Source: Halosegnis longus | Lineage (GTDB): Archaea; Halobacteriota; Halobacteria; Halobacteriales; Haloarculaceae | Assembly (NCBI RefSeq): GCF_009663395.1 | Contig: NZ_QKNW01000001.1 | Location: forward strand, 248,001 to 312,000 | Direction: 5' to 3' | DNA: 64,000 nucleotides | In this document: positions 1 through 8,390 of the stretch, in pieces | How the letters are laid out: each line of letters starts with the position of its first letter | Position numbering within the stretch: position 1 is the first letter of the stretch | The notes under the pieces: generated by a model | What the model was told of the DNA's origin: nothing | The model's input: the letters and a program-made list of their open reading frames with translations, nothing else | Databases searched by the model: none | Made by a program: the position numbers and the translations under genes

Positions 1-677
1 ACGTACTCGTGGGTGAAGATGACGCCGTGTTTGGGGGAGGGTGCACGCCCCCGGAGGTGGGCAAACAGCGCGTCTTCGGCCCCGAGCACCTGTATCGTGC
101 CGGCCGGCTTCTTCGCCAGCGACTCCAGGCCGCCGGCGAGCGCGATGAGCCGCGCCGCGAGCACCGGTCCCGCGAGTCGCGCGAGGTTCGGCGCGACGGA
201 CGGAGCGGTCTGTTGGATATACTCGCGGAGGTCGTCGGCCTCGTCCGCGAGCCCGGCCACCCGGTCGGCTAACGCGACTACCCGGCGCTCGGTCGGGTCC
301 GTCGGGTCGCGCTCGGCGATGTCGCGCGCGCCTTCGATACCCGTGCCGGCGTCGGGAAACAGCGACCCGGCCCACTCCTGGACGCGCTCTGCCAGTTCGT
401 TGGCCGTGCGGTCGCAGTCGTCCATCCCGCGAACCGCGTGGATGAGCTGTCGGTCGCCGGCGCGTTCTCCCTCGCGGACGGCCGCCTCCGTCGCCGCCAT
501 CGTCACCTCGTGGAGCCGGTCGTAGTACGCCTCCTCGTCGGCGGCGACCCCCTGCTCTGTGGCCAGCGTCGGCCAGTCGGCCGGGCGCGCGGCGCTTCCC
601 GTTCGGACTCGCTCGCTCGCGGTCTCGACATCGCCGGCGTCGACCCCCGCGAACCACGCGTCCGTCTCCTCGGTCAT
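1..677 (-). CDS. nop5: Nop5 (NOP56/58 family) C/D box RNP core protein, partial
   Basis: The gene reads leftward from ATG at 677 and runs off the window, so only about 225 N-terminal residues are visible. I translated it directly. The last visible stretch, IQVLGAEDALFAHLRG followed by SPKHGVIFTHEY, is the diagnostic Nop-domain region that contacts L7Ae and C/D guide RNA. In archaea this protein scaffolds fibrillarin and L7Ae for 2'-O-methylation of rRNA and tRNA. A T-rich box (GGCTTTACC, minus strand, 699-707) lies 26 bp before the ATG, so the mRNA is probably leaderless. The fibrillarin gene usually adjacent would lie outside the window. The sensor kinase gene is divergent. Confidence 0.9.
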   Translation of the reverse strand, partial: MTEETDAWFAGVDAGDVETASERVRTGSAARPADWPTLATEQGVAADEEAYYDRLHEVTMAATEAAVREGERAGDRQLIHAVRGMDDCDRTANELAERVQEWAGSLFPDAGTGIEGARDIAERDPTDPTERRVVALADRVAGLADEADDLREYIQQTAPSVAPNLARLAGPVLAARLIALAGGLESLAKKPAGTIQVLGAEDALFAHLRGRAPSPKHGVIFTHEY

Positions 678-698
678 ACCCCCCGTTGTCGGTCCCAC

Positions 699-750
699 GG
701 TAAAGCCGTTCGTGACTGCGCGCGACCGGCGGTGAACACTACGCCTTTCA
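699..750. promoter_or_regulatory. Divergent promoter pair: nop5 (minus) and sensor kinase (plus)
   Basis: Minus-strand GGCTTTACC at 699-707 is centred 26 bp before the nop5 ATG at 677. Plus-strand CCTTTCA at 744-750 is centred 28 bp before the kinase ATG at 775. Both spacings predict transcription beginning at the start codon. Confidence 0.55.
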
Positions 751-774
751 CCCCTGGTCTCGTCGTACGAGATA

Positions 775-3234
775 ATGGACGGACGCCGCGGAGAGCTACG
801 ACTCGCAGTCCCCGAACAGGTGGACTGCCCGCTCGTCGACGAGCTCGCCGCGGCCGACGGCGTCACCGTCGAGGAGACGCCGCTCACGGACGACGACCTC
901 GGCGAGCGGTACGACTGTGCGGTCGTTCCCGTCGGCGGCGGTGACGCCGAGCCAATCGAGCCGACCCTCCCCACGCTGTACGTCGCCGAGCCGGCGGCGC
1001 TGTCTGCCCTGCTCGGCGCACGAGCCGATGCGGTCACGCCCGAGGCCACCGTCGAGGAGGCACTCGCACGCCTGCGGGCGCTGGCCGGGTCGGGAGCGGG
1101 AGCCGACGCACCGGCAGTCGACCGGATGAGCGACGGATACGTCGCCGTGGACGGCGAGTGGCGGGTGACGCGCGCGAACGACGCGGGAAGGTCGGTGTTG
1201 CGCGAGGCGCTGGAACTCGACGACGGACAGCTCGTCGGGCGACAGCTCTGTGACTCGCTGACCGACGCCGTGGAGCCGTCGCTCCGCGAGACCTGCCGCG
1301 AGGTCGCCCGGACGGGAGCGCCGGCGACCGTCGAGACGCGGTTCGAGCCGCTGGACGCGTGGTTTTCGGTCCACGCGTACCCCGACACCGACGGCGTCTC
1401 CCTGTATTTCCGCGAGATATCGACCGAGAAGGGTCTCCAGACGGGGTACCGGGCGCTGTTGGAGACGGCACAGACGCTGCTCGCGGCGACGGACCCGGAC
1501 GAGATCGCGACGACGGTCATGGAGACCATCGTGGACGAACTCGGCTACGAACACTGCGTGGTCCGGCTGGTCGACGGCGACACGCTCAGACCAGCGGCGA
1601 TGAGCGAGCCGGTTGGCGGCGAGACGGCGACGCGACCGACCTACAACCGCGACGAGGGACTTCCGGGCGAGACACTCCAGCGAGGCGAGCCAATCGAGGT
1701 GCCGGACCTCGACGCGGCGGGCGTCGACATCGGAATCCCGGACGTGCGCTCCACGCTCACGGTGCCGATGGGCGAACAGGGAACGATCTCGGTCGGCGCG
1801 ACGGAGCCAGACGGGTTCAGCGAGGTCGACACGCAGCTACTGGAGGTGCTCGCGCTCGTCGCGACGGCGGCGCTCGAACGCGACGACAGGCTCCAGCTGC
1901 TCGGCCGGTACCGGGCGGCGCTCGAACGCACGAACGAGATGGCGTTCGCGCTCGACGCCGGCGGCAACCTCACGCTGGCGACGGAGTCGCTGGCGAACCG
2001 GTGGGGGTACGACCGCGACGAGGTGCTCGGGCGGAACATCTTGGAGTTCGCCAGCCGGGAGTTCGTGGAGTCGCTCAGCGAGCAGCTACAGCGAGGCGAG
2101 GACTCGATGACAATCGAGGCCACCGACGAGGAGACGAATCTGGGCGTGCCCGTCGAGATACAGCTGTCGGCGATTACGCCCGGAGAACCGACCGCCGGCG
2201 TGGTGGGTATCGTCCACGATATCTCTGCGCTTGCCGAGACCCGCGCCGACCTCGAACAGGAACAGGACCGGTTTCGCTACCTGTTCGAGCAGCTACCGAG
2301 TCCAGCCGTCGAGGTGCGACTCGACAGCGGCGAGAAGCGTATCGAGCGGACGAACGCCCGCTTCGGGGAGCTGTTCGAGACCGACGGGGAGCAGAGCGAG
2401 GGGCGGCCGCTCGACGCGGTCGTCGAGGCACCCACGGACCGGTCGCGCGACGAGCAGATGCTCACCGAGGGGTCGACCGCAGAACGGCGCGGCGAACGGC
2501 TGACGACGACGGGCAGACGGACGTTCATCATCCGGACGGTCCCGTTCAGCATCGGGGGTGAACGCCGACTGTTCAGAATCTACATCGACATCACGGAAGA
2601 GACGAGACGCCAGCGTCAACTGGAGATGCTCCACCGGGTGTTGCGTCACAACCTCCGCAACGAGTTGACGGTCATCGGCGGGAACGCGCAGAGTCTCGCG
2701 ACGAGCGCGGAGCGTGAACAACACCGGGCGCTCGCGGAGGCAATCGTCGACTCGGCTGACGCACTCGAAAATCTCAGCGACACGAGCGCGATGATTCGGC
2801 AGATCTCCACGACGACCGACTCGACCACCGGCGATCTCAGGAACCTGGTGGACGAGGTGTTGGAGTCGGTCGCGCGCCCGACGCTGGAGGTGACGGTCGA
2901 CGTACCCGAGGGCGTCACCGTCGTCGGCCGACAGTATCTCGGGCGCGCCCTGCGGGAGCTACTGGAGAACGCGATCGAGTTCGGCGAGAGCCCGGTCGCC
3001 GTGCGGGCGACGCCGGACGACGCGACGGTCGATATCGCGGTTTCGGATTCGGGCGACGGCGTGCCCGAGCGCGAGCAGGCGGTCATCGCAGGCGGTCTGA
3101 GCATCTCCCAACTCGACCACAGCCGCGGGCTTGGGCTGTGGGTCGTCTCCTACGTCGCCGAGTCGCTCGGGGGGCGGCTCCGGTTCGAGGACGACGGCAC
3201 GACGGTGGTGCTCGCGGACCTACCGATTGAGTGA
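775..3234 (+). CDS. Multi-sensor (PAS-GAF-PAS-PAS) histidine kinase
   Basis: This is an 819-residue soluble kinase with no clear membrane segment. In order: residues 1-110 look like a receiver-type fold without phospho-acceptor residues, then PAS (about 118-220), GAF (about 224-375), PAS (378-490), PAS (495-612), HisKA with the haloarchaeal H-box LRHNLRNEL (His625), and HATPase_c with the N-box LLENAIEFG (Asn732), DSGDGVPE and RGLGLWVV. It should autophosphorylate on His625 in response to small-molecule, light or redox cues read by the PAS/GAF domains. The ligand cannot be told from sequence. No response regulator is adjacent, so its partner is elsewhere. The start is supported by a promoter box 28 bp upstream. 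Confidence 0.9.
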   Translation: MDGRRGELRLAVPEQVDCPLVDELAAADGVTVEETPLTDDDLGERYDCAVVPVGGGDAEPIEPTLPTLYVAEPAALSALLGARADAVTPEATVEEALARLRALAGSGAGADAPAVDRMSDGYVAVDGEWRVTRANDAGRSVLREALELDDGQLVGRQLCDSLTDAVEPSLRETCREVARTGAPATVETRFEPLDAWFSVHAYPDTDGVSLYFREISTEKGLQTGYRALLETAQTLLAATDPDEIATTVMETIVDELGYEHCVVRLVDGDTLRPAAMSEPVGGETATRPTYNRDEGLPGETLQRGEPIEVPDLDAAGVDIGIPDVRSTLTVPMGEQGTISVGATEPDGFSEVDTQLLEVLALVATAALERDDRLQLLGRYRAALERTNEMAFALDAGGNLTLATESLANRWGYDRDEVLGRNILEFASREFVESLSEQLQRGEDSMTIEATDEETNLGVPVEIQLSAITPGEPTAGVVGIVHDISALAETRADLEQEQDRFRYLFEQLPSPAVEVRLDSGEKRIERTNARFGELFETDGEQSEGRPLDAVVEAPTDRSRDEQMLTEGSTAERRGERLTTTGRRTFIIRTVPFSIGGERRLFRIYIDITEETRRQRQLEMLHRVLRHNLRNELTVIGGNAQSLATSAEREQHRALAEAIVDSADALENLSDTSAMIRQISTTTDSTTGDLRNLVDEVLESVARPTLEVTVDVPEGVTVVGRQYLGRALRELLENAIEFGESPVAVRATPDDATVDIAVSDSGDGVPEREQAVIAGGLSISQLDHSRGLGLWVVSYVAESLGGRLRFEDDGTTVVLADLPIE

Positions 3235-3260
3235 GCACGGCCTGCCGACACGAGAGGATG

Positions 3261-3267
3261 TTTATTT
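3261..3267 (+). promoter_or_regulatory. TATA-like box of the dihydrofolate reductase gene
   Basis: TTTATTT is centred 24 bp before the GTG at 3288, the spacing for a leaderless transcript. This favours the 3288 start over an earlier in-frame GTG at 3231 that overlaps the kinase stop. Confidence 0.55.
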
Positions 3268-3287
3268 CGACGCCACGAGACGCCGAC

Positions 3288-3770
3288 GTGGAACTCATCT
3301 CAGTCGCCGCGATCGCGGAAAACCGGGTTCTCGGCAGCGACGGCGAGCTACCGTGGCCGAGCATTCCGGCCGACAAGCGCCAGTACCGCGAGCGCATCGC
3401 CGACTGGCCGGTGGTGCTCGGCCGGCGGACGTTCGACTCGATGCGCGACGACCTGCCGGGGAGTATCCAGCTCGTACTCAGTCGCTCGGAATCCGACTTC
3501 GGGGTCGAGTCGGCACGCCACGCCGCGGGCGTCGACGAGACGCTCGACATCCTCGACGCGCTTGGACACGAACGCGCGTACGTCATCGGCGGTGCCGCCA
3601 TCTACGAGCTGTTCCAGCCCGTCGTCGACCGGATGGTGCTCAGTCGGATTCCCGGCGCGTACGACGGGGACGCGTACTTCCCGGAGTGGGACCGGGACGC
3701 GTGGGAACTCACCGAGCAGACGCCGTACGAGGAATTCACGCTAGAGGAGTGGGTTCGCGACCGCGAGTGA
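3288..3770 (+). CDS. folA: Dihydrofolate reductase
   Basis: The enzyme reduces dihydrofolate to tetrahydrofolate with NADPH and supplies one-carbon carriers for thymidylate and purine synthesis. From the GTG at 3288 the protein (160 residues) begins [16 protein letters not shown], matching the usual first beta strand of [19 protein letters not shown] carries the substrate Asp/Trp loop, [11 protein letters not shown] the NADPH phosphate-binding turn, and [12 protein letters not shown] the conserved GG helix. Starting at 3231 would add 19 residues ([10 protein letters not shown]...) with no family counterpart, and the promoter box sits inside that extension. Confidence in function is high; the start is inferred. 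Confidence 0.92.
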   Translation: MELISVAAIAENRVLGSDGELPWPSIPADKRQYRERIADWPVVLGRRTFDSMRDDLPGSIQLVLSRSESDFGVESARHAAGVDETLDILDALGHERAYVIGGAAIYELFQPVVDRMVLSRIPGAYDGDAYFPEWDRDAWELTEQTPYEEFTLEEWVRDRE

Positions 3771-3771
3771 G

Positions 3772-4773
3772 CTACGGGCGGCGCGCGCGGAGGAAGGCGA
3801 CGGCGATTCCGCCGCCGGCGAGCGAGACGACGAGTTCGAAGGTGCGGACGACGAGCACGCCGGCGGCGGCGCTCGCGGCCGGGACGCCCGTCGTCGCGAC
3901 GAGCGCGCCGGCCAACAGGAGGTCGTACGCTCCCACGCTTCCGGGGATGGGGACGACGCTCGCGGCCTGCGGGAGTGGTATCAGTGCGATGACCGCGACG
4001 AGCGCGACCCCAGACCCGGTCCCGGAGAGTGCGACCCACAGCGCGCTCGCGGTGAGACACTGTTCGAGGAGACCACCGACCGCGATGAGCGCGACGAGAC
4101 CGGGCGCGTCACGGAACGCCGCCGCGCGGGTGCGGAATCGGTTCACCGCAGCAGCGACGCGCTCGCGGCCGTACTGTTCCGTGCCGAAGAGTCCAGAAAG
4201 CGCCGCGGCGACAGGCGTGAGCGCGGCGACGGCGACACGGGCCAGCAGGTCGCGTGCGAGGACGAGCGCGATACCAACGAGCGCGAGGGCGACGGCGGCA
4301 CCGGCGAGGGTGACGAGCAGCGACCGCGGAGCCGTCCCGCCGGCGAGCAGGAGGGCGACGAGAACCACCGAGAGGAGCAGTTGGGCGGCCGACTTGACGT
4401 ATTTCGCGACGCTGCGCACTCCGAGCGCCTCGCTGTAGTCGGTCCCCGTCGCGACGGCGAAGAACTGCGCCATAATCGGCTCGGAGCTGACCGGGCCTGC
4501 CGGGCTGAACACGTCGAAGAAGTCGCCGGCGAAGGCGAACAGGACGCTTCTGCTCCCCGAGAGTCCGCCGTTCAGCGGTCGGACCGAGGCCCACACGCCG
4601 ATACCGTCGACGGCGGCCTCGGCCAAAATGAGGACGGCGACGACGGCGACGGCCCACCGAGGGACTGCGGACAGTCGTTCGAACACGGCCGTCGGCCCGA
4701 CGAACCAGAGATACCCGCCCAGTGCACTCCCGCCGAGGAGCGCGCCGAGCAGAAACCGGACGCGTCGGTGCAC
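3772..4773 (-). CDS. Lysylphosphatidylglycerol synthase TM/UPF0104-type flippase-like membrane protein
   Basis: A very hydrophobic protein of 333 residues with about eight to nine predicted membrane spans. It has the AglD/UPF0104 features: a FDVFSPAGPVSSEPIMAQ loop after an early span and a C-terminal PIPGSVGAYDLLL segment that resembles the conserved PxPGGxGxxE motif. Family members are linked to lipid or dolichol-phosphate-sugar handling in membranes. The substrate here is unknown. The reading frame is open up to 5088, but that would overlap doxX and adds 105 Arg/Pro-rich residues. I chose GTG at 4773 because GGCTTTTGTC (4795-4804, minus) lies 27 bp upstream and VHRRVRFLLGALL starts a membrane segment there. 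It is tail-to-tail with folA. Confidence 0.75.
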   Translation of the reverse strand: MHRRVRFLLGALLGGSALGGYLWFVGPTAVFERLSAVPRWAVAVVAVLILAEAAVDGIGVWASVRPLNGGLSGSRSVLFAFAGDFFDVFSPAGPVSSEPIMAQFFAVATGTDYSEALGVRSVAKYVKSAAQLLLSVVLVALLLAGGTAPRSLLVTLAGAAVALALVGIALVLARDLLARVAVAALTPVAAALSGLFGTEQYGRERVAAAVNRFRTRAAAFRDAPGLVALIAVGGLLEQCLTASALWVALSGTGSGVALVAVIALIPLPQAASVVPIPGSVGAYDLLLAGALVATTGVPAASAAAGVLVVRTFELVVSLAGGGIAVAFLRARRP

Positions 4774-4952
4774 ACCGGACAGCGGGAGGTCGGCGACAAA
4801 AGCCCTCCGTGCGACGCGTCCCGGTCGTGGTCGCGCGCGGTTCGTGTCACGAACCCACAAACTGTGAGCACGGGGGTGAATCGGCTGCGGCGATTGTTCC
4901 CAGCATACCAGATAACACGCGTGTAATGCGGTGACACCGGGGTTCGCAAATA

Positions 4953-4962
4953 GGTATATACC
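4953..4962 (+). promoter_or_regulatory. Palindromic TATA box GGTATATACC of the doxX unit
   Basis: A perfect 10-bp palindrome in the otherwise GC-rich 4774-4983 spacer. Its centre is 26-27 bp before ATG 4984, which starts a 12-codon upstream ORF, not before the doxX ATG at 5019. Confidence 0.6.
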
Positions 4963-4983
4963 CGAGCGTTGTACGGAGTAGTG

Positions 4984-5022
4984 ATGGAATCTGACAACGT
5001 TTCGACGGTGATGTACCGATGA
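4984..5022 (+). CDS. Short upstream ORF (12 codons) overlapping the doxX start
   Basis: The frame ATG...TGA encodes MESDNVSTVMYR and its TGA overlaps the doxX ATG in an ATGA junction (5019-5022). The TATA box centre lies 26-27 bp before its ATG, so the predicted transcript begins on this codon. GGTGAT at 5007-5012, inside the ORF and six bases before the doxX ATG, matches the archaeal Shine-Dalgarno. I infer a leader peptide that couples translation to doxX. No family is recognised. It could also be a chance frame in a short 5' leader. Confidence 0.4.
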   Translation: MESDNVSTVMYR

Positions 5023-5465
5023 GTCTAACGGCGCTGCAGGCGGACTTCCTCGCCCAGTCGGGCGCGGCCGAGATTCTCCTGCTTGCACGAATCATCTTCG
5101 GCGGCACGCTCGCGTTCATGGGGCTGAACCACTTCATGGACCTCGAGACGATGACGGGCTACGCGGAGTTCAAGGGACTTCCCGCGCCGCGGTTCTCCGT
5201 CGTCGCCTCGGGTGTGATGCTCGTGCTCGGCGGGCTGGGTATCGTGGCCGGTGTCTACCCCGTACTCGCTGGGGGCACGCTCGCCGTCTTCCTGCTCGTG
5301 TCTGCCGTGACGATGCACGACTTCTGGGCGCAGGACGACCCCGAAGAGCAGCAAAACGAGATGACCGCCTTCCTGAAGAACATGTACGGGACCGGTGCGG
5401 CGCTCGCGTTCCTCGTCCTCGGCGGCGCGGAGTGGGCCTACGCGGTCAACCTCGGACTGTTCTGA
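5019..5465 (+). CDS. DoxX family membrane protein
   Basis: A 148-residue protein with four hydrophobic spans (near residues 20-40, 60-80, 85-105 and 125-145) and the DoxX/DoxD layout: ARIIFGGTLAFMGLNHF in helix 1, GYAEFKGLPAPRFSVVASG before helix 2, and VSAVTMHDFWAQDDPEE after helix 3. DoxX-like proteins occur as small subunits or partners of redox enzymes in the membrane. The role here is unknown. The start at 5019 has GGTGAT six bases upstream and overlaps the end of the short upstream ORF. The next gene, a flavin reductase, has its own promoter box. Confidence 0.85.
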   Translation: MSLTALQADFLAQSGAAEILLLARIIFGGTLAFMGLNHFMDLETMTGYAEFKGLPAPRFSVVASGVMLVLGGLGIVAGVYPVLAGGTLAVFLLVSAVTMHDFWAQDDPEEQQNEMTAFLKNMYGTGAALAFLVLGGAEWAYAVNLGLF

Positions 5466-5513
5466 CGCCGGCGAACGACCCGCACTTTTCTCACCCGCCC
5501 GCGAGAACGACGT

Positions 5514-6086
5514 ATGGACATCGAAGTCGCGGAGGGTGACTCGCTGTACCGAACGCTCGCGGGCGCGGTCGTCCCGCGTCCGATCGGGTGGATTTCGACC
5601 CGCAACGCGGACGGCGACAACCTCGCGCCGTACTCGTTTTTCAACGTCGCGACGCCGAAGCCCCCGACGCTGGCGTTCTCGGCCGGCACGGCCGCGGCCC
5701 GGAAAGACACCGCGCGCAACGCCGTCGAGACGGGCGTGTTCGCCCACAGCGTCGTCACCGCCGACCTCGCCGAGGCGATGAACGCGACGAGCACCAGCCA
5801 CGAGGTCGACGAGTTCGACCACGCCGGCCTCGCCAAGCGGGAGTGTGAGACCATCGACGCGCCGTCCGTCGCGGCCTCGCCCATCGTCTTCGAGTGTTCG
5901 GTGGTCGAGACGGTCGAGCGGGGCGTCTCGACGCTCGTGCTCGGGGAGGTGCAGTACGTCCACGTCGACGACGAACTAACGACCGACGGCAAACTCGACA
6001 CGACGAAACTGGACGCGCTCGGCCGATTGGCCGGCTCCGAGTACACCCTGACGCGCGACCGGCGCTCGATGGCGCGCCCCGAGTAG
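5514..6086 (+). CDS. Flavin reductase family (FMN-binding split barrel) protein
   Basis: A 190-residue protein that fits a single flavin-reductase-like domain. Typical features are VVPRPIGWISTRNADGDNLA near the N-terminus, then NLAPYSFFNVATPKPPTLAFS, the conserved strand-turn region that binds FMN. Family members reduce free flavin with NAD(P)H or bind FMN as oxidoreductases. Its substrate is not evident. ACTTTTC (5484-5490) lies 27 bp before the ATG, so it is probably transcribed alone and leaderless. It follows doxX and precedes an aldo/keto reductase, giving a local group of redox genes. Confidence 0.85.
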   Translation: MDIEVAEGDSLYRTLAGAVVPRPIGWISTRNADGDNLAPYSFFNVATPKPPTLAFSAGTAAARKDTARNAVETGVFAHSVVTADLAEAMNATSTSHEVDEFDHAGLAKRECETIDAPSVAASPIVFECSVVETVERGVSTLVLGEVQYVHVDDELTTDGKLDTTKLDALGRLAGSEYTLTRDRRSMARPE

Positions 6087-6152
6087 CCGCGACTCGACCC
6101 CGAGCCGCTGTCGGCGACATAGATTTTTGTCCCGGCCGGGCATTTCCCGCGC

Positions 6153-7130
6153 ATGGAGTACACCACGCTCGGCAACACGGGCATCGAGGTGTCGCGCATC
6201 TGTCTTGGCTGTATGAGCTTCGGCGACCCGGACTGGCGCGAGTGGGTCCACGGCGAGCAGTTCGGTCACGACCTCGTGGAGCGCGCCATCGATTTGGGTA
6301 TCAACTTCTTCGACACCGCGAACATGTACTCGCGCGGCGAGAGCGAGCGGATTCTCGGCGACGCGCTCTCGGGATACGACCGGGACGCGCAGGTGGTCGC
6401 GACGAAGACCTACTTCCAGATGCGCGACGACGACCCCAACTCCGGCGGGCTGTCGCGGAAGGCCATCGAGCAGGAACTCGACGCCTCGCTCGACCGACTC
6501 GGCATGGACACCATCGACCTGTACCAGACCCACCGGTGGGACTACGACACGCCAATCGAGACGACGCTGGCCGCGCTCGATGACGCCGTCCGCCGCGGGA
6601 AGATTCGCCACTTCGGAGCGTCCTCGATGTGGGCCCACCAGCTCGCGACGGCCCACGCCGTCGCCGAACGCGAGGGGTACGACCGGTTCGCGACGATGCA
6701 GAACCACTACAGTTTGGCCTACCGCGAGGAGGAACGCGAGATGCTCCCCTACTGCGAGCAGGAGGGGATGGGCGTCATCCCGTGGTCGCCGCTGGCGCGC
6801 GGCTTCCTCACCCGGCCCCACGAGGAGTACATGTCGACGACGCGCGCCGAGACCGACGACTACGCGCTCGAACACCCCTACCCCGACAACGGGGGGAAGG
6901 AAGTCAACGAGCGCGTCGAGGAGCTGGCCGCCGAGTACGACGCCGAGATGGCACAGATTGCGCTCGCGTGGGTGCTCGGGAAGGATGCCGTCACCGCACC
7001 CATCGTCGGTGCCTCCTCGATTGAACATCTGGAGTCGGCCGTCGAAGCCCTCGATATCGACCTCTCCGACTCCGATGAGGAGTGGTTAGAGGAGCCGTAC
7101 GGAGCCGTCGAGGTGTCGGGCCACGCCTGA
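6153..7130 (+). CDS. Aldo/keto reductase
   Basis: A 325-residue NADPH-dependent carbonyl reductase of the TIM-barrel AKR superfamily. The catalytic tetrad is visible: Asp54 and Tyr59 in FFDTANMYS, Lys85 in VVATKTYF and His127 in YQTHRW. Resemblance is to the YajO/PhdYeT-type group, judged from YTTLGNTGIEVSRICLGCMS at the start and the GASSMWAHQLA segment. The physiological aldehyde or ketone is unknown. ATTTTTGT (6123-6130) is centred 27 bp before the ATG. It is followed after 42 bp by an unrelated DUF2071 gene. Confidence 0.9.
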   Translation: MEYTTLGNTGIEVSRICLGCMSFGDPDWREWVHGEQFGHDLVERAIDLGINFFDTANMYSRGESERILGDALSGYDRDAQVVATKTYFQMRDDDPNSGGLSRKAIEQELDASLDRLGMDTIDLYQTHRWDYDTPIETTLAALDDAVRRGKIRHFGASSMWAHQLATAHAVAEREGYDRFATMQNHYSLAYREEEREMLPYCEQEGMGVIPWSPLARGFLTRPHEEYMSTTRAETDDYALEHPYPDNGGKEVNERVEELAAEYDAEMAQIALAWVLGKDAVTAPIVGASSIEHLESAVEALDIDLSDSDEEWLEEPYGAVEVSGHA

Positions 7131-7172
7131 GCCGGCGTCACGCCCAAGAGGCTCGCAGCCCTACTCTAGAGT

Positions 7173-7880
7173 ATGAGCACCGACAGTCGCAACTTCGCAG
7201 GTCCGGCGGTGCTGTCGATGGTGTGGCGGGACGCCCTGTTCGCACACTGGGAGGTACCACCCGAGCGCATCGAGGAGACGCTCCCCGAGGGGTTGTCCGT
7301 CGACACCCACGAGGGGAAGGCGTATCTGGGCGTCGTCCCCTTCGTCATGGACGACATCAGCCCGCGCGGGATTCCGTTCGGGCTCTCCTTCGGCGAGCTG
7401 AATCTCCGCACGTACGTGCGCGACGCCGATGGCGAGCCGGGGATTTACTTCTACAATCTGGACGCCGACGACCGACTCGGCGTCCACGTCGCGCGGGGAC
7501 TGTTCCAGCTCCCGTACTACCGAGCCGACATCGACGTGGAGCACGACGGCCAGGCGGTGAACTTCCGGTCGCGACGCGTCGGCGACGGCGAGCCGGCGGC
7601 GTTCGACGCCACCTACGAGCCGGCCGGCGCGCGACTCGACGCGGAGAAAGGGAGTCTCCCGCACTTTCTCACGGAGCGCTACCGCTTCTACACGGAGGGG
7701 CGCGGCCAGCTGTTCTACGGCGACATCGACCACCCGCCGTGGCCGCTGACGGAAGCCGAGGTGGAGATTCGCGAGAACGACCTGTTCCGGGTGAACGGAT
7801 TCGAGGAGCCGGAGTCGGAGCCGTTCTTCTACTACGCCCCCCGGACGGACGTAACCGCCGGGCGCATCCATCGGGTGTGA
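7173..7880 (+). CDS. DUF2071 (YqjF-like) protein
   Basis: A 235-residue protein that matches the YqjF/DUF2071 pattern: MVWRDALFAHWEVPPERI at the start, LPEGLSVDTHEGKAYLGVVP, then the SFGELNLRTYVRD and GIYFYNLDADD strands. Family members have an acetoacetate-decarboxylase-like beta fold but no proven reaction. No membrane segment or signal is seen. The upstream promoter signal is weak (about 7142-7150). The following gene has a promoter box that overlaps this stop codon. Confidence 0.8.
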   Translation: MSTDSRNFAGPAVLSMVWRDALFAHWEVPPERIEETLPEGLSVDTHEGKAYLGVVPFVMDDISPRGIPFGLSFGELNLRTYVRDADGEPGIYFYNLDADDRLGVHVARGLFQLPYYRADIDVEHDGQAVNFRSRRVGDGEPAAFDATYEPAGARLDAEKGSLPHFLTERYRFYTEGRGQLFYGDIDHPPWPLTEAEVEIRENDLFRVNGFEEPESEPFFYYAPRTDVTAGRIHRV

Positions 7881-7907
7881 TTTGTACCCGGGCGTGGTGG
7901 CGAACGT

Positions 7908-8390
7908 ATGGCAACTGAGATGGCCGACCGACAGACGCTCGATTCGGGGGTACGCGTCGTCTGGGGCGTCTGGGCGCTCGTCGGCGCGCTCATGCTCGCG
8001 GGCATCGCCGGCGCGGCCGGCTTCGCGACCGTCGCGCAGATTCTGCTCCCCGCGGGCGTGACGTTCCTCGTCGTCGCAGGTCTCGGCGTCGTGTACACGC
8101 TTGCCCGCTACCGGGCGTGGTGGTACGCCGTGCAGGCGGACTCGCTGCATCTCTCGCGGGGCGTGCTCACTCGCGTCCACACGGTCGTTCCGTTCGTGCG
8201 CGTCCAGCACGTAGACGTGTCGCGCGGGCCGCTCGAACGCGCGCTCGGCCTGTCGTCGGTCGTCGTCTACACCGCCGGCTCGCGGGGGGCCGACGTGACG
8301 ATTCCGGGGTTGACGCCCGACCGCGCCGACCGCCTCCAACAGCGGCTCAAGCGGTTGGCAATCGACGCCGAGGGGGAGGATGCCGTCTAA
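7908..8390 (+). CDS. Bacterial PH (bPH2, YdbS-like) membrane protein
   Basis: A 160-residue protein with two membrane spans (about 20-42 and 46-68) followed by a bPH2 domain: YAVQADSLHLSRGVLTRVH, then TVVPFVRVQHVDVSRGPLER and LGLSSVVVYTAG, the hallmark of DUF304/YdbS proteins. It overlaps the next gene by 11 bp, so the two are translationally coupled and probably form the YdbS-YdbT pair. The role of this pair in envelope homeostasis is not settled. GATTTGTA at 7880-7887 is about 25 bp upstream. A second ATG at 7923 is possible. Confidence 0.82.
   Translation: MATEMADRQTLDSGVRVVWGVWALVGALMLAGIAGAAGFATVAQILLPAGVTFLVVAGLGVVYTLARYRAWWYAVQADSLHLSRGVLTRVHTVVPFVRVQHVDVSRGPLERALGLSSVVVYTAGSRGADVTIPGLTPDRADRLQQRLKRLAIDAEGEDAV

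Noticed and set aside
4774-5088. Long N-terminal extension of the flippase-like gene starting at 5088
   Set aside because: It would overlap doxX and its promoter, adds 105 Arg/Pro-rich residues with no family match, and a good promoter box and start exist at 4795/4773.
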